Positions 51,568 to 59,680 are shown, numbered from the stretch's first letter. The stretch: DNA of 64,000 bases from Massiliimalia timonensis (GCF_900186585.1 NZ_FYDD01000004.1:372001-436000), one strand, 5' to 3'. The notes: a model not told the origin generated them from the sequence alone. Program-made: numbers and translations.

Positions 51568-52069
51568 GGTCTGGTTCCTCCTTTCCGGCAGTATGGTTTA
51601 TTTCCTGTTCCAGCGCTTTGATCTGGTCGCGGATCACCGCTGCCTGTTCAAAATCCTGCGCTTCGATCAGCCGGGAAAGCTGTGTTTTTAGCTCCTCCAG
51701 CTTGTTTTTTTGCTTTAGTTTTCCGCTTGCCGATTTCGGCGCTTTCCCGGTGTGGCTTGACTTCCCGTGAATTTGCTCAATACTGCGGGAAAGCTCTGCT
51801 GCAAAGGTATCATAGCACCGGTCGCAGCCGACCTTTCCGCTGCTCATAATATCATCCAGGGTCATGCCGCACTTTTCACATACTTTCTTAGCATGCATCG
51901 GCTGTAAGCCGTGGGTAAAGATATGGTTGATAGAAAAATCAGAAAACAGGTTGGAAAACAGCATGGAATTTGCACAACTGTCGCAGATGTGCAGCATTTT
52001 GGTCTTCCCGTTAATGGTCTGTTTTAAAACATTGGTCGCTTCATTTTTCTGGCAGTAATCGCACAGCAT
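51560..52069 (-). CDS. mcsA: McsA, activator of McsB
   Basis: 169 residues with four CxxC motifs (CDYCQK, CDSCANS, CEKCGM, CDRCYD) for zinc and a C-terminal UVR domain (about 128-165). It activates the McsB kinase. It lies between ctsR and mcsB, and its end overlaps mcsB. Confidence 0.95.
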   Translation of the reverse strand: MLCDYCQKNEATNVLKQTINGKTKMLHICDSCANSMLFSNLFSDFSINHIFTHGLQPMHAKKVCEKCGMTLDDIMSSGKVGCDRCYDTFAAELSRSIEQIHGKSSHTGKAPKSASGKLKQKNKLEELKTQLSRLIEAQDFEQAAVIRDQIKALEQEINHTAGKEEPDHE

Positions 52070-52087
52070 TGTTTTTCTCCCCTTTTA

Positions 52088-52540
52088 TTATTTCGCGCAG
52101 GTCAGCAGCATCATTTTCATCAGGTTGGCGCGGATCGTTCGTTTGGCTGGGTCGGAAAGCCCTTTGAAATTCTGGTCCGACATAGCCGCCAAAATTAGTT
52201 TATACTGTCCAGTAGTGAGAATTTTGTCAGAAGTGAGGTTCTCCAAGATCACCCTGGCGCTGGTTTCATCAATTTCGGACCCGATCGAATTGATCAAGTG
52301 AAAAATAGTTTCCTTGTTATCGTAATCCAGTTTAACGATCTGGATAAACCCGCCGCCGCCCCGTCTGCTTTCTACCAAATACCCGTTTTCCAAAGTGTAG
52401 CGGTTTGTGATTACATAGTTGATCTGGCTGGGAACACATCCAATTTTTCCCGCAAGCTCATTGCGCTGGATCTTTACTGTCCCGCCGGACTGCCGCAGCA
52501 TTTCATTGATCTGCGCGGCGATCAAATCGGTCATATTCAA
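52088..52540 (-). CDS. ctsR: CtsR, class III stress repressor
   Basis: 150 residues: winged HTH with QINYVITNRYTLENGYLVESRRGGGGFIQIVKL, the Gly-rich loop that senses heat, and a C-terminal helical domain. It represses its own operon from the heptad repeats upstream. ATG 52540 lies after AGGAGG. Confidence 0.97.
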   Translation of the reverse strand: MNMTDLIAAQINEMLRQSGGTVKIQRNELAGKIGCVPSQINYVITNRYTLENGYLVESRRGGGGFIQIVKLDYDNKETIFHLINSIGSEIDETSARVILENLTSDKILTTGQYKLILAAMSDQNFKGLSDPAKRTIRANLMKMMLLTCAK

Positions 52541-53258
52541 TTTGCTCGCCTCCTTTTATTTTGACTTTGACTTTCTTTGACTTTAAGTATAGTATAGTAT
52601 GAAGGTCAGGAAAAGTCAATGATAAAAAGATGGGATGATTGTAAATGTTTTGTGAACAAAATAAAAAGCAGGCGGAAATTTCCGCCTGCTTTCTTTTTAC
52701 AGAGTTTTTAAGGAATGTTTCTCCTAAATTCTCTAGTTTATTTTTATATTCTTGAAAAAATGATGGCACAACATCATCTTCTCCGCTTGAAACCGATCCA
52801 TTGGGCAACAAAGAATATAATGGCTCAGAAACAATCCCTTTATACAGTAAGGTCCTTGCGATCCCTATTGCTCCTGCTACATCCAATTTATCGGCGTCAA
52901 ATAAGATTTTTGCTTCAAGACTGAGAGGGGGATTGTTTTTTCTGTATCTATGTGTTTGAATACACTGCTTTACTTGATCCGCGTAGTGCTTTTCAAATTT
53001 GTGTTCCAAAAGAAATTGATAGGCTTTTTCACTTCCTATCATCGCATGACATAAAGCAGGGTTTTCAAATTGTTCTTTTCTTCCTATGTCATGTAATAGA
53101 CAGGCTGCAATTAGGACATCATAATTTACATGATTTTCTGTCTTTGCTATGTCCAGCGCATGATATAACACACGGTAGATATGTTCTTTGTCATGGGCGG
53201 CATCTTCCATACAACAAAGCATGAAATTTTCAAGTAAACAATATGTTTCTTTCGTCAT
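52503..53258 (-). CDS. HD-superfamily hydrolase, 3' end uncertain
   Basis: The conserved part, residues 1-190, is a YedJ-like HD phosphohydrolase: HDKEHIYRVLYHALDIA, AACLLHDIGRKEQ (HD pair), IQTHRYRKNNPP and ILFDADKLDVAGAIGIART. As sequenced the frame stays open for ~60 more codons, through a strong terminator, the ctsR promoter and the CtsR boxes, to 38 bases inside ctsR. That tail is unlikely to be real. One fewer T in the plus-strand run 52705-52709 would create a stop TAA at 52697-52699, just before the terminator. The gene is AT-rich relative to neighbours, so it may be acquired. Substrate unknown. Confidence 0.75.
   Translation of the reverse strand: MTKETYCLLENFMLCCMEDAAHDKEHIYRVLYHALDIAKTENHVNYDVLIAACLLHDIGRKEQFENPALCHAMIGSEKAYQFLLEHKFEKHYADQVKQCIQTHRYRKNNPPLSLEAKILFDADKLDVAGAIGIARTLLYKGIVSEPLYSLLPNGSVSSGEDDVVPSFFQEYKNKLENLGETFLKNSVKRKQAEISACFLFCSQNIYNHPIFLSLTFPDLHTILYLKSKKVKVKIKGGEQIEYDRFDRRADQ
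52560..52582 (-). promoter_or_regulatory. CtsR operator
   Basis: Minus strand AGTCAAA - GAA - AGTCAAA (52566-52582) plus a third AGTCAAA (52560-52566), against the CtsR consensus GGTCAAA-N3-GGTCAAA. It lies between the promoter and ctsR. Confidence 0.9.
52591..52619 (-). promoter_or_regulatory. Promoter of the ctsR operon
   Basis: Minus strand TTGACT (52614-52619), 17-base spacer, TATACT (52591-52596). Confidence 0.8.
52665..52692 (-). terminator. Terminator of the HD hydrolase gene
   Basis: AAAGCAGGCGGAAA and complement, 14-bp arms, T-run on both strands. It lies inside the HD gene's unusually long reading frame. Confidence 0.85.
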
Positions 53259-53321
53259 TATCTATCTCCCCGCAAATCCAAGCATTTTTTCTGTCAACCT
53301 CATCAAGCTTATACTATTGTT

Positions 53322-54224
53322 TTATCTTTTCCAAATTATTGAACTGTCAAATTGGGATAGATCTTTTGTGCCGGTGCGCGCCATAAATACAGATAACTCT
53401 GCGGTGGCCGCTTCGATCCTCCGTAAGGCGCCGTCGTTTCCGGCTTCGTGCAGATCCTCCATCATTTTACGGCCGATAGAGGCAGCTGTGGCCCCAAGAG
53501 CCATCGCTTTAAAAACATCCGCGCCGCTTTCCAGCCCGCAGTCTACAAAGATGGGGAATTTACCGCCCACTGCCGCGGCAATGTCCGGCAAAACGCGAAG
53601 CGGTGGGACCGCGTAATCCAAAATCCCGTGGTGGTGGGAAACCACGATCCCCCCAACACCGATTTCCGCACACAGAAGCGCATCCTGCACGCTCAGCACC
53701 CCTTTTACTATGAAAGGCAGTGAAGTTGCTTTAAGATAGCTGTGAAGCTGCTGTGAGGTTTTGGGACGCATCTGCTGTCCCAGCACCACATCATATCCTC
53801 CCTGATGCCCAAAGGCATGGTCAATATCCATCCCGACCGCCAGCGCGCCGCATTGTTCTGCATGACGGATCTTATGAAAGATCAGCGCCTCATCTGCGTA
53901 AGGCTTGATGATCTTGATGGTTTTAGCCCCGGTTCCGGCAATAGCCTCCAGCTCCTCGTCGCTCCCCATCCCGGCCCACATGACGGCGTTTGCCCGGGCG
54001 GCGCCCTTTGCCATTTCTACCATGCCGTTGGGACAGCAGGAATCCAAATGGGAAAGTGCCGCAGTCATGACTGGAGTGGAAAAGGTATGCCCGTACAATT
54101 CTAAGTTCGTATCAGGCAGCTGTGCGCCGATCTGCCGCATCTCCACCATCAGGGAATCCAGATATTCCCGATTGATCCGGTTGGAGTCTCCCGGACGAAA
54201 TGATTGTTTTCTATCTTCTGCCAT
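53322..54224 (-). CDS. FMN-dependent alpha-hydroxyacid dehydrogenase/oxidase
   Basis: 300 residues of TIM-barrel fold with FMN and substrate motifs: TPVMTAALSHLD, GMDIDHAFG, FIVKGVLSVQDALLCAEIGVGGIVVSHHHG (His base), PIFVDCGLESGADVFKAMALGA. The protein belongs to the lactate oxidase/glycolate oxidase family, but a short version. It lies 13 bases after the RraA gene, so a role with sugar acid or hydroxyacid breakdown is inferred. ATG 54224 is chosen due to GGAGGACG. Confidence 0.88.
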   Translation of the reverse strand: MAEDRKQSFRPGDSNRINREYLDSLMVEMRQIGAQLPDTNLELYGHTFSTPVMTAALSHLDSCCPNGMVEMAKGAARANAVMWAGMGSDEELEAIAGTGAKTIKIIKPYADEALIFHKIRHAEQCGALAVGMDIDHAFGHQGGYDVVLGQQMRPKTSQQLHSYLKATSLPFIVKGVLSVQDALLCAEIGVGGIVVSHHHGILDYAVPPLRVLPDIAAAVGGKFPIFVDCGLESGADVFKAMALGATAASIGRKMMEDLHEAGNDGALRRIEAATAELSVFMARTGTKDLSQFDSSIIWKR

Positions 54225-54237
54225 AGCGTCCTCCTTC

Positions 54238-55149
54238 TTATAACGTAACTTCTGTGCCGCCATCCGGATGTTCCGCATGCCACTGCTCCAGCTCTTTCCG
54301 ATCCGGCGACCAGTCTAAATGGGTATATTCTTTGGCCTTTTCATCGGTTTTCAGCCATTGCATAAAGTCTTCAAACATTTCCATCGACCAGCGGGAGTCG
54401 ATCTGTGCGGTGGTATAGATCCTTTCCTCCAACCGCTGGAAACCGAACACATCCTTGATATGGGATTTTTCGGCTTCGACTACAACTGTTTCCGCAAGAT
54501 GCGCAGGGATAAAGATAACGCCGGATATAGTTCCCAGCACGACATCGCCGGGCAGGCAGATCGCATTGCCGATCCGAGCCGGTACGTTAAAGCCAGTCAT
54601 AGTAACGTTGGCGATCGCTGTAGGGTCTACCCCGCGGTAGTACACTTGGATGTTTGGGATCTCCACGATCTGCTCGTTGTCCCGGATACCGCCCCAGATA
54701 ATTGCGCCGCCCCGCTTGGTGCGGGCCGCAATGGCAGTGGACAGGTTGCCGCCTACATAGGTTCCCTCATATACCTTATCAAACAGGTCGACCACGACGA
54801 CGTCATCCTCAGTGAGACTGTCTACAACCCACTGGTTAAAAAATCCATTCCGGCCTTCTTCCTTTTGCCCATATTCCAGCAGTGCGTTGTGCAGGTCAGG
54901 GCGCATCGGCACCATGACACTGGTCACTGCACGGCCTACCAGCTTCACCTTTTCATGTGTACGTTTCAGATCCCCCTCGAACTGGAATTTATACCCTTCC
55001 CTCCAAAGCGGCTCCCAGGCCTCTTCTAAGGTGATATTGCGCATCCGGCGCAGGATATCGTCTGGGACCTTAGGGCGTCCGTCCTCAAAGCGTTCCCCTT
55101 TCCAAAGCGGAGTGATCTGAAGAATGTCTTCACGGTTATCAAATTTCAT
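54238..55149 (-). CDS. RraA-family protein (HMG/CHA aldolase-like or dehydratase-like)
   Basis: 303 residues. The central 160 residues match RraA/4-hydroxy-4-methyl-2-oxoglutarate aldolase-like (DDVVVVDLFDKVYEGTYVGG, AARTKRGGAIIWGGIRDNEQI) with extra N- and C-terminal extensions. Such long RraA proteins occur in sugar-acid pathways with enolase-superfamily dehydratases. ATG 55149 is chosen because AAGGAGATC precedes it; the frame stays open upstream into the uxuA remnant. It is likely co-transcribed with it and the FMN enzyme. Confidence 0.85.
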   Translation of the reverse strand: MKFDNREDILQITPLWKGERFEDGRPKVPDDILRRMRNITLEEAWEPLWREGYKFQFEGDLKRTHEKVKLVGRAVTSVMVPMRPDLHNALLEYGQKEEGRNGFFNQWVVDSLTEDDVVVVDLFDKVYEGTYVGGNLSTAIAARTKRGGAIIWGGIRDNEQIVEIPNIQVYYRGVDPTAIANVTMTGFNVPARIGNAICLPGDVVLGTISGVIFIPAHLAETVVVEAEKSHIKDVFGFQRLEERIYTTAQIDSRWSMEMFEDFMQWLKTDEKAKEYTHLDWSPDRKELEQWHAEHPDGGTEVTL

Positions 55150-55172
55150 GGCTATGATCTCCTTTTTCATTT

Positions 55173-55445
55173 TTAATATCTGCTGGTTTCTTTTTTGGCG
55201 GCTTCCATCAAGTACTTTGATGTAGCCAACTACAAAATAGTTGCCCAGAACGCCATAGCTTGGTTTTGCTGTCTTCCCCAATCAGGGTAGGAACATGGTC
55301 GGGCCGGGCGATCCCGTCAAACCCAATTTCATAATATGCCTTCATTGCCTCGTACATGTCCGTTTTTCCGTCATCATGGAACGTTTCATGGAAACAATTT
55401 CGATCACCGCACACCGGAGATCACATAAGCAAGTCCCAGTTTCAT
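55173..55445 (-). pseudogene. uxuA: Mannonate dehydratase (uxuA) remnant
   Basis: The gene keeps its ribosome site GAGGGG, ATG 55445 and the first codons MKLGLAYVISG, then jumps to the C-terminal motif FHETFHDDGKTDMYEAMKAY and GFDGIARPDHVPTLIGED, and ends in GVLGNYFVVGYIK and EAAKKETSRY. About 250-300 middle codons are gone, and the remaining parts are in different frames, with at least two shifts. UxuA dehydrates mannonate to 2-keto-3-deoxygluconate. The remnant cannot make an active enzyme. It shows the locus once handled hexuronate catabolism. Confidence 0.82.
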
Positions 55446-55470
55446 TTTGTTCCCCTCTTTTATATTCACT

Positions 55471-55526
55471 TCGTACCATTTGTCACGGTACAAGTTTCAG
55501 TATAATCTTTCCCATAGGCTTGTCAA
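55471..55526 (-). promoter_or_regulatory. Promoter and operator of the uxuA remnant-RraA-FMN operon
   Basis: Minus strand TTGACA (55521-55526), 16-base spacer, TATACT (55499-55504). The start is covered by TTGTACC - N9 - GGTACGA (55471-55493), a GTAC-centred inverted repeat suited to a GntR-type repressor. The 3' end of 55446-55747 holds the attL candidate and arm sites. Confidence 0.7.
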
Positions 55527-55549
55527 GCATATCGCATAAAAAAGATAAG

Positions 55550-55562
55550 ATAATTTAGGAGA
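55550..55562 (+). repeat. attL candidate
   Basis: ATAATTTAGGAGA; the right-hand copy at 62978 has one extra T. Confidence 0.45.
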
Positions 55563-55638
55563 GATTTTATATCTAATTTTTGATTATCCGCATAAACACT
55601 ATACTTTTAAACATTTTGAAGTATAGAAAAACACTCAT

Positions 55639-55659
55639 TTTACCACGAATTTACCACGA
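55639..55659 (+). repeat. Left arm-type integrase sites
   Basis: TTTACCACGA twice (55639-55648 and 55650-55659), matching the right-arm copies at 62823-62843. Confidence 0.6.
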
Positions 55660-55694
55660 TTGAATGAGCCTTGATATGACACAAAAAACAACAT

Positions 55695-55735
55695 GGGAGA
55701 TAGCACAAATATCTGTGTATCTCCCGTTTTTCATT
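55695..55735 (-). terminator. Terminator at the left end of the element
   Basis: GGGAGATA / TATCTCCC with an inner CACA/TGTG stem, T-run to both sides. Confidence 0.75.
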
Positions 55736-55747
55736 CATGTAATATGA

Positions 55748-55987
55748 TTACTTTACTCTGATTTCAAATTTCAAGATTGCTTTCATCATTTCTGTATGAA
55801 TTTGACCTTTTAATTTTTCATCAACCTGCATAGTAATTTTACCACTTTCAGAGTGGTAAAACGGACGCGAGCACAATTTACAGATATAAGCGTCATAAAA
55901 CTTTAAAATTTCTCTTATGGCAGTTTCGTTTCCAGCAGACGCTTGGCATATTACTTTTAATGTAGGGTAGCCATATTCTTTTTTCAT
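55748..55987 (-). CDS. Tn916 Orf8-like helix-turn-helix protein
   Basis: 79 residues, with QASAGNETAIREILKFYDAYICKLCSRPFY and VDEKLKGQIHTEMMKAILKFEI, matching Tn916 Orf8-type HTH proteins that pair with the Orf7 sigma-like factor. It starts 4 bases after orf7 ends. It probably regulates element genes. Confidence 0.85.
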   Translation of the reverse strand: MKKEYGYPTLKVICQASAGNETAIREILKFYDAYICKLCSRPFYHSESGKITMQVDEKLKGQIHTEMMKAILKFEIRVK

Positions 55988-55991
55988 TGGT

Positions 55992-56411
55992 TCAATTCCT
56001 CTCTTTTAATAATGTTTTTAATTTCTTCAATCCATTACTTCTTCTGCGATAAATAGCAGAACGTGACACATGATATAATTCTGCAATTTCTTGGTCGCTC
56101 ATGCTTTGAAAATAGCGTAATAGAATTACATCACGCTCTTTGCTTGATAACTTATATAAAGCAACAGCAAGTTTCTCGTTTGATATTTGAATTGTGAAAT
56201 TCAAGACTTCAAAAGAAATATAATCACAAGAATATTTATCCTCAGTTACACATTCAAGATTTTTCGTATCTGATAATTCATAGAATAAAACCTCACGCTT
56301 GGAACGTCTTGCAAACTGTCTACTTCTGCTTTTTACTGTGCATTTAATAACAGTTATCATCAAAGCATTAAACTGTATTCTGACGATATGCTCGAAAGAA
56401 GATGTGTTCAT
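55992..56411 (-). CDS. Tn916 Orf7-like sigma-70-family factor
   Basis: 139 residues. The C-terminal part is a sigma region 4 (LSSKERDVILLRYFQSMSDQEIAELYHVSRSAIYRRRSNGLKKLK). The N-terminal part is divergent. In Tn916 the orf7/orf8 pair governs transfer genes. RBS GGGGGGTGAG precedes ATG 56411. Confidence 0.87.
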   Translation of the reverse strand: MNTSSFEHIVRIQFNALMITVIKCTVKSRSRQFARRSKREVLFYELSDTKNLECVTEDKYSCDYISFEVLNFTIQISNEKLAVALYKLSSKERDVILLRYFQSMSDQEIAELYHVSRSAIYRRRSNGLKKLKTLLKERN

Positions 56412-56502
56412 AATCTCACCCCCCTTTCTGCATACGCCGAAATATATAAACGGGAATACCGCCTATACCTTTTGGTAATGTAAAAAAGAAAGCAAGAAAA
56501 AA

Positions 56503-56532
56503 GCCCGCACAAAACATATAGTCTGCACGAGC
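56503..56532 (-). terminator. Terminator of the ars operon
   Basis: GCTCGTGCA / TGTGCGGGC on the minus strand followed by TTTTTT. Confidence 0.7.
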
Positions 56533-56652
56533 CTTCAAAATTTCCTTATATTCAGATGTTGATAATTGCCATATTAGACTGTTTAATAGTGTGCTTAAAA
56601 CAATTTATGACAATATTCTTCGTTAATATTTTCATTTAGTTTCTCCTTGAAA

Positions 56653-57057
56653 TCAACGCATTATTTTTATTTTTTCTGTCAATTCAAGTATTTTTGCATG
56701 GATTGAATGGATTGTCTTTGAAAATTCATCATCATTTTTCCCTGTAGGGTCATTCAACCCCCAATCCTCTCTATATTTGCATGGTATTGTAGGACAATTC
56801 ACATTGCACCCCATTGTAATCACAATATCTACCTGTGGTATTTCAGATAACAATTTAGAATATTGTGTTTTCTCCATATCTATCTGATACATTTCTTTCA
56901 TTAGACGAACTGCATCTTGATTGATTTGTGGCTTTGTTTCTGTGCCTGCGGAATAACTATCAAAAACATTTGAAGAAAGATACTTGCCCAATGCCTCCGC
57001 AATTTGACTGCGACAAGAATTATGAACACAGACAAAGGCTACTTTAGGTTTTTTCAT
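56653..57057 (-). CDS. arsC: Thioredoxin-coupled arsenate reductase
   Basis: 134 residues of LMW-phosphatase fold: P-loop CVHNSCRSQ, the Cys pair region MGCNVNCPTIPC and EDWGLNDPTGK. It reduces arsenate to arsenite with thioredoxin. It is the last gene of the ars operon, after the thioredoxin-like and permease genes. Confidence 0.93.
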   Translation of the reverse strand: MKKPKVAFVCVHNSCRSQIAEALGKYLSSNVFDSYSAGTETKPQINQDAVRLMKEMYQIDMEKTQYSKLLSEIPQVDIVITMGCNVNCPTIPCKYREDWGLNDPTGKNDDEFSKTIHSIHAKILELTEKIKIMR

Positions 57058-57086
57058 AAATGAATTACCAACCTTTCTTTGTTTTA

Positions 57087-57419
57087 TTATTTGCTCAATA
57101 ATGCTTTTACTTCGTCTACGGTCAATACTTTTCCATAGGATATTACTTCGCCATTAAACACCAATGCAGGTGTAGACATTACTCCATAACTAGCGATTTC
57201 TGCAAAATCTGTAATGTGTTCAATCTCATAATCTAATTGAAGTTCCGATATTGCTGTTCTAGTTGCTTTTTCCAATTCCATACATTTTGCACAGCCCGAA
57301 CCTAATATTTTAATGCCTTGCTCTTGTTTCTTGTTTTCTGCATTTTGCATTGTTTCTGATGTGCAATTTCCACCACAACAACATGATTTTGTTTCTTTTT
57401 TCTTTCCAAATAATTTCAT
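57087..57419 (-). CDS. Thioredoxin-like redox-active disulfide protein
   Basis: 110 residues. N-terminal Cys-rich stretch (KSCCCGGNC), then the redox motif GSGCAKCMEL and a thioredoxin-like fold (STPALVFNGEVISYG). Such proteins accompany ArsP/permease genes and may deliver electrons to ArsC or bind arsenite via Cys. It lies between permease and arsC. Confidence 0.88.
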   Translation of the reverse strand: MKLFGKKKETKSCCCGGNCTSETMQNAENKKQEQGIKILGSGCAKCMELEKATRTAISELQLDYEIEHITDFAEIASYGVMSTPALVFNGEVISYGKVLTVDEVKALLSK

Positions 57420-57435
57420 TTCTTATTCGCTCCTT

Positions 57436-58449
57436 TTAAATAAATAGTGTACTAAAAATATTAAAGAGATAACCTACAATAATAATGCCAAACGTACAAA
57501 TGGCAATAAAAAGGGTCAATAGTTTAGGCTTTACTGCCTTTTTCAGCATGATTAAAGACGGCAAACTCAATGTTGTTACAGCCATCATAAATGATAAAAT
57601 TGTACCTAATTGTGCACCCTTTGAAAGTAATGCTTCTGCTACTGGAATTGTTCCAAAAATATCAGCATACATAGGAACTCCGACAAGAGTGGCTAAAATA
57701 ACACCAAACGGGTTATTACTGCCCAAGATACTTTCAATCCATGTTTCAGGTATCCAGTTATGGATACCTGCTCCGATACCCACACCAATCAAAATGTATG
57801 GAAATACTTTCTTGAATGTTCCTACAACTTGTTCTTTTGCATATTGAACTCTATCCTTTTTGGTTAAAGTAGGAGAACTAATATCAACATTACTTGCATT
57901 TTTTACGAAATCTTCCACATATTTTTCCATGTGCATTTTTTCAATTAAAGTACCGCCAATTACAGCGATTATCAAGCCTACAATCACATAAGCAAAGGCA
58001 ACTTTAGCTCCGAAAATACTCATTAGCAATACAAGACTTCCTAAATCAACCATAGGCGAAGAAATCAAAAAAGAAAAAGTTACTCCTAACGGTAATCCTG
58101 CACTTGTAAAACCTATAAACAACGGGATAGAAGAACATGAGCAAAATGGTGTAACTGTTCCTAACAATGCGGATATGATATTTGCACCGATACCATGAAA
58201 TCGCCCTAAAATTTTTTTACTTCGTTCGGGTGGAAAATAACTTTGAATATACGATATAAAGAAAATCAGTAAACATAACAAGATTGTGATTTTGATTACA
58301 TCATATAAAAAAAATTGAATACTTCCACCTAAACGACTGTTAATGTCTAACCCTAGCAATGATAGTCCATTACCAATTAAGCCATTCAACCATTTCATAC
58401 CTAATATTTGGTCTTGAAAAAATAACCATATTGAATTTACTACTTCCAA
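57436..58449 (-). CDS. Arsenic/metal permease (ArsP / UPF0718 type)
   Basis: 337 residues with about eight to ten hydrophobic segments and PFCSCSSIPLFIGFTSAGLPLGVTFSFLISSP, the PF03773 permease motif with CxC. It is the probable arsenite or organoarsenical exporter. The start is TTG 58449 after AAAGGAGGG; the frame opens upstream at ATG 58473. An ArsR-like operator at 58474-58489 covers the region upstream. Confidence 0.88.
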   Translation of the reverse strand: MEVVNSIWLFFQDQILGMKWLNGLIGNGLSLLGLDINSRLGGSIQFFLYDVIKITILLCLLIFFISYIQSYFPPERSKKILGRFHGIGANIISALLGTVTPFCSCSSIPLFIGFTSAGLPLGVTFSFLISSPMVDLGSLVLLMSIFGAKVAFAYVIVGLIIAVIGGTLIEKMHMEKYVEDFVKNASNVDISSPTLTKKDRVQYAKEQVVGTFKKVFPYILIGVGIGAGIHNWIPETWIESILGSNNPFGVILATLVGVPMYADIFGTIPVAEALLSKGAQLGTILSFMMAVTTLSLPSLIMLKKAVKPKLLTLFIAICTFGIIIVGYLFNIFSTLFI

Positions 58450-58473
58450 GAAAGTCCCTCCTTTACATGACAT

Positions 58474-58489
58474 ATCAATTTTTTTTGAT
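58474..58489 (-). promoter_or_regulatory. ArsR-type operator upstream of the permease gene
   Basis: ATCAA - N6 - TTGAT, same consensus as the two sites around the arsR promoter. Confidence 0.65.
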
Positions 58490-58526
58490 GTGATAGAGTT
58501 TTATAAAAGCCACCTTTCGATGACCT

Positions 58527-58832
58527 TTATTTGCAACAATGTGATTGATTTTCAGTATTTGGTGTTGTTAGTTCTAACAATCGTTTTGACGCATATTCAC
58601 TTCCACTTTTACTTAGGCTGTAATGCGTCCATTTTCCCTCTTGTCTTGCATTAACAATACCAGAGTCGCAAAGTATTTTCATGTGGTAGGATAAAGCCGA
58701 TTGTCCTATGTTCATGTTTTCAATCAGAACACACGCACATTTTTCTCCGCTCTTTAAGTAATCTAAAATCGTAAGTCTTTTTGTATCACAAAGAGCCTTA
58801 AAAATTTTTGCGTCTTTAGAAAAATCATTCAT
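58527..58832 (-). CDS. arsR: ArsR-family arsenite-responsive repressor
   Basis: 101 residues of winged HTH with DTKRLTILDYLKSGEKCACVLIENMNIGQSALSYHMKIL. The EKCAC pair on the alpha3 helix is the As(III) site (usually ELCVCD), and further Cys are at the C-terminus. It represses the ars operon until arsenite binds. ATG 58832 is chosen since AGGAG lies 8 bases upstream; the frame opens at GTG 58841. Confidence 0.93.
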   Translation of the reverse strand: MNDFSKDAKIFKALCDTKRLTILDYLKSGEKCACVLIENMNIGQSALSYHMKILCDSGIVNARQEGKWTHYSLSKSGSEYASKRLLELTTPNTENQSHCCK

Positions 58833-58848
58833 TATTATCACTCCTCAC

Positions 58849-58864
58849 ATCAAATAATTTTGAT
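58849..58864 (-). promoter_or_regulatory. ArsR-type operator 1
   Basis: ATCAA - N6 - TTGAT between the -10 and the arsR ribosome site. Confidence 0.75.
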
Positions 58865-58870
58865 ATATTT

Positions 58871-58899
58871 ATCATAAGGCTTACAACATGATTTGTCAA
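58871..58899 (-). promoter_or_regulatory. Promoter of arsR
   Basis: Minus strand TTGACA (58894-58899), 17-base spacer, TATGAT (58871-58876). Confidence 0.8.
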
Positions 58900-58907
58900 C
58901 ACATTAC

Positions 58908-58923
58908 ATCAAAATATTTTGAT
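58908..58923 (-). promoter_or_regulatory. ArsR-type operator 2
   Basis: ATCAA - N6 - TTGAT upstream of the -35, within a 22-bp perfect palindrome (58905-58926). Confidence 0.75.
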
Positions 58924-58964
58924 GTATTATTCTTTTTTCCTCTTGATTACCCATAACAGAAAAG

Positions 58965-59027
58965 AAAAAGCCCTGTCAAGAGCCTTGCCACCATTGGTGG
59001 TGCTTTGCACTCTTTACTGGGCTTTTT
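58965..59027 (-). terminator. Terminator of the XRE gene
   Basis: AAAAAGCCC / GGGCTTTTT with an inner CCACCATTGGTGG stem, T-run on the minus strand. Confidence 0.7.
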
Positions 59028-59059
59028 GTTTGCTGTATCTTCCATGTAAGAGGAAAAGA

Positions 59060-59680
59060 TTACTCGTCTTCATCATCAAAATGGTTATTTTTCAATACTT
59101 CCCGTAATAATTCCATATCTTCTTTTGAATTGGGGTTTATCATTTTTACGACTTGATAAGGTGTCCTATATTTATGTCCCTCTATGCTTTCTCCAAACAT
59201 ATCCATGCTGTATAAATCATCATAGCGGTCTAACAGTTTTTGAAATTTCAAATGCTGGATAAATTCTTTGATTGGGTAAAGGTCGGACGCTTCAATGCTT
59301 GTTCCATTGATATAGTCTGTAATATATTCCCGTAACTTTTCCAACTCATATTCCAACCATTCTTCCTCGCTGTCAAAGAAATTGTCATAATGTCCGTGTT
59401 TTAGTTCTGCATTTAGACGTTCCTCTGCTCTCAAAAACTGACAGACTTCTTTTTCGGACTGATTAACATACTTCCATTCTCCCGATAACAATTCATTTGG
59501 CGTTACGTCCAGCACTTCCATTATCTTTTCCAGCGTTTCATAAGCAGGATAATTCAATCCTCTTTCAATCTTGGAAAGGCTCTGCATATTGATACCGATT
59601 TTGTCCGCAAGCTCCTGTTGTTTCAATCCTCTAAATTTTCTTATAGTCTGTATATTATTTCCTAAATGGCTTATTTTCAT
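59060..59680 (-). CDS. XRE-family regulator of the element
   Basis: 206 residues: N-terminal Cro/CI HTH (NIQTIRKFRGLKQQELADKIG, then a recognition helix NMQSLSKIERG) and a C-terminal ~130-residue domain with acidic stretches. ATG 59680 is chosen as GGAGG lies just upstream. Likely the repressor of the element's transfer genes. Confidence 0.83.
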   Translation of the reverse strand: MKISHLGNNIQTIRKFRGLKQQELADKIGINMQSLSKIERGLNYPAYETLEKIMEVLDVTPNELLSGEWKYVNQSEKEVCQFLRAEERLNAELKHGHYDNFFDSEEEWLEYELEKLREYITDYINGTSIEASDLYPIKEFIQHLKFQKLLDRYDDLYSMDMFGESIEGHKYRTPYQVVKMINPNSKEDMELLREVLKNNHFDDEDE

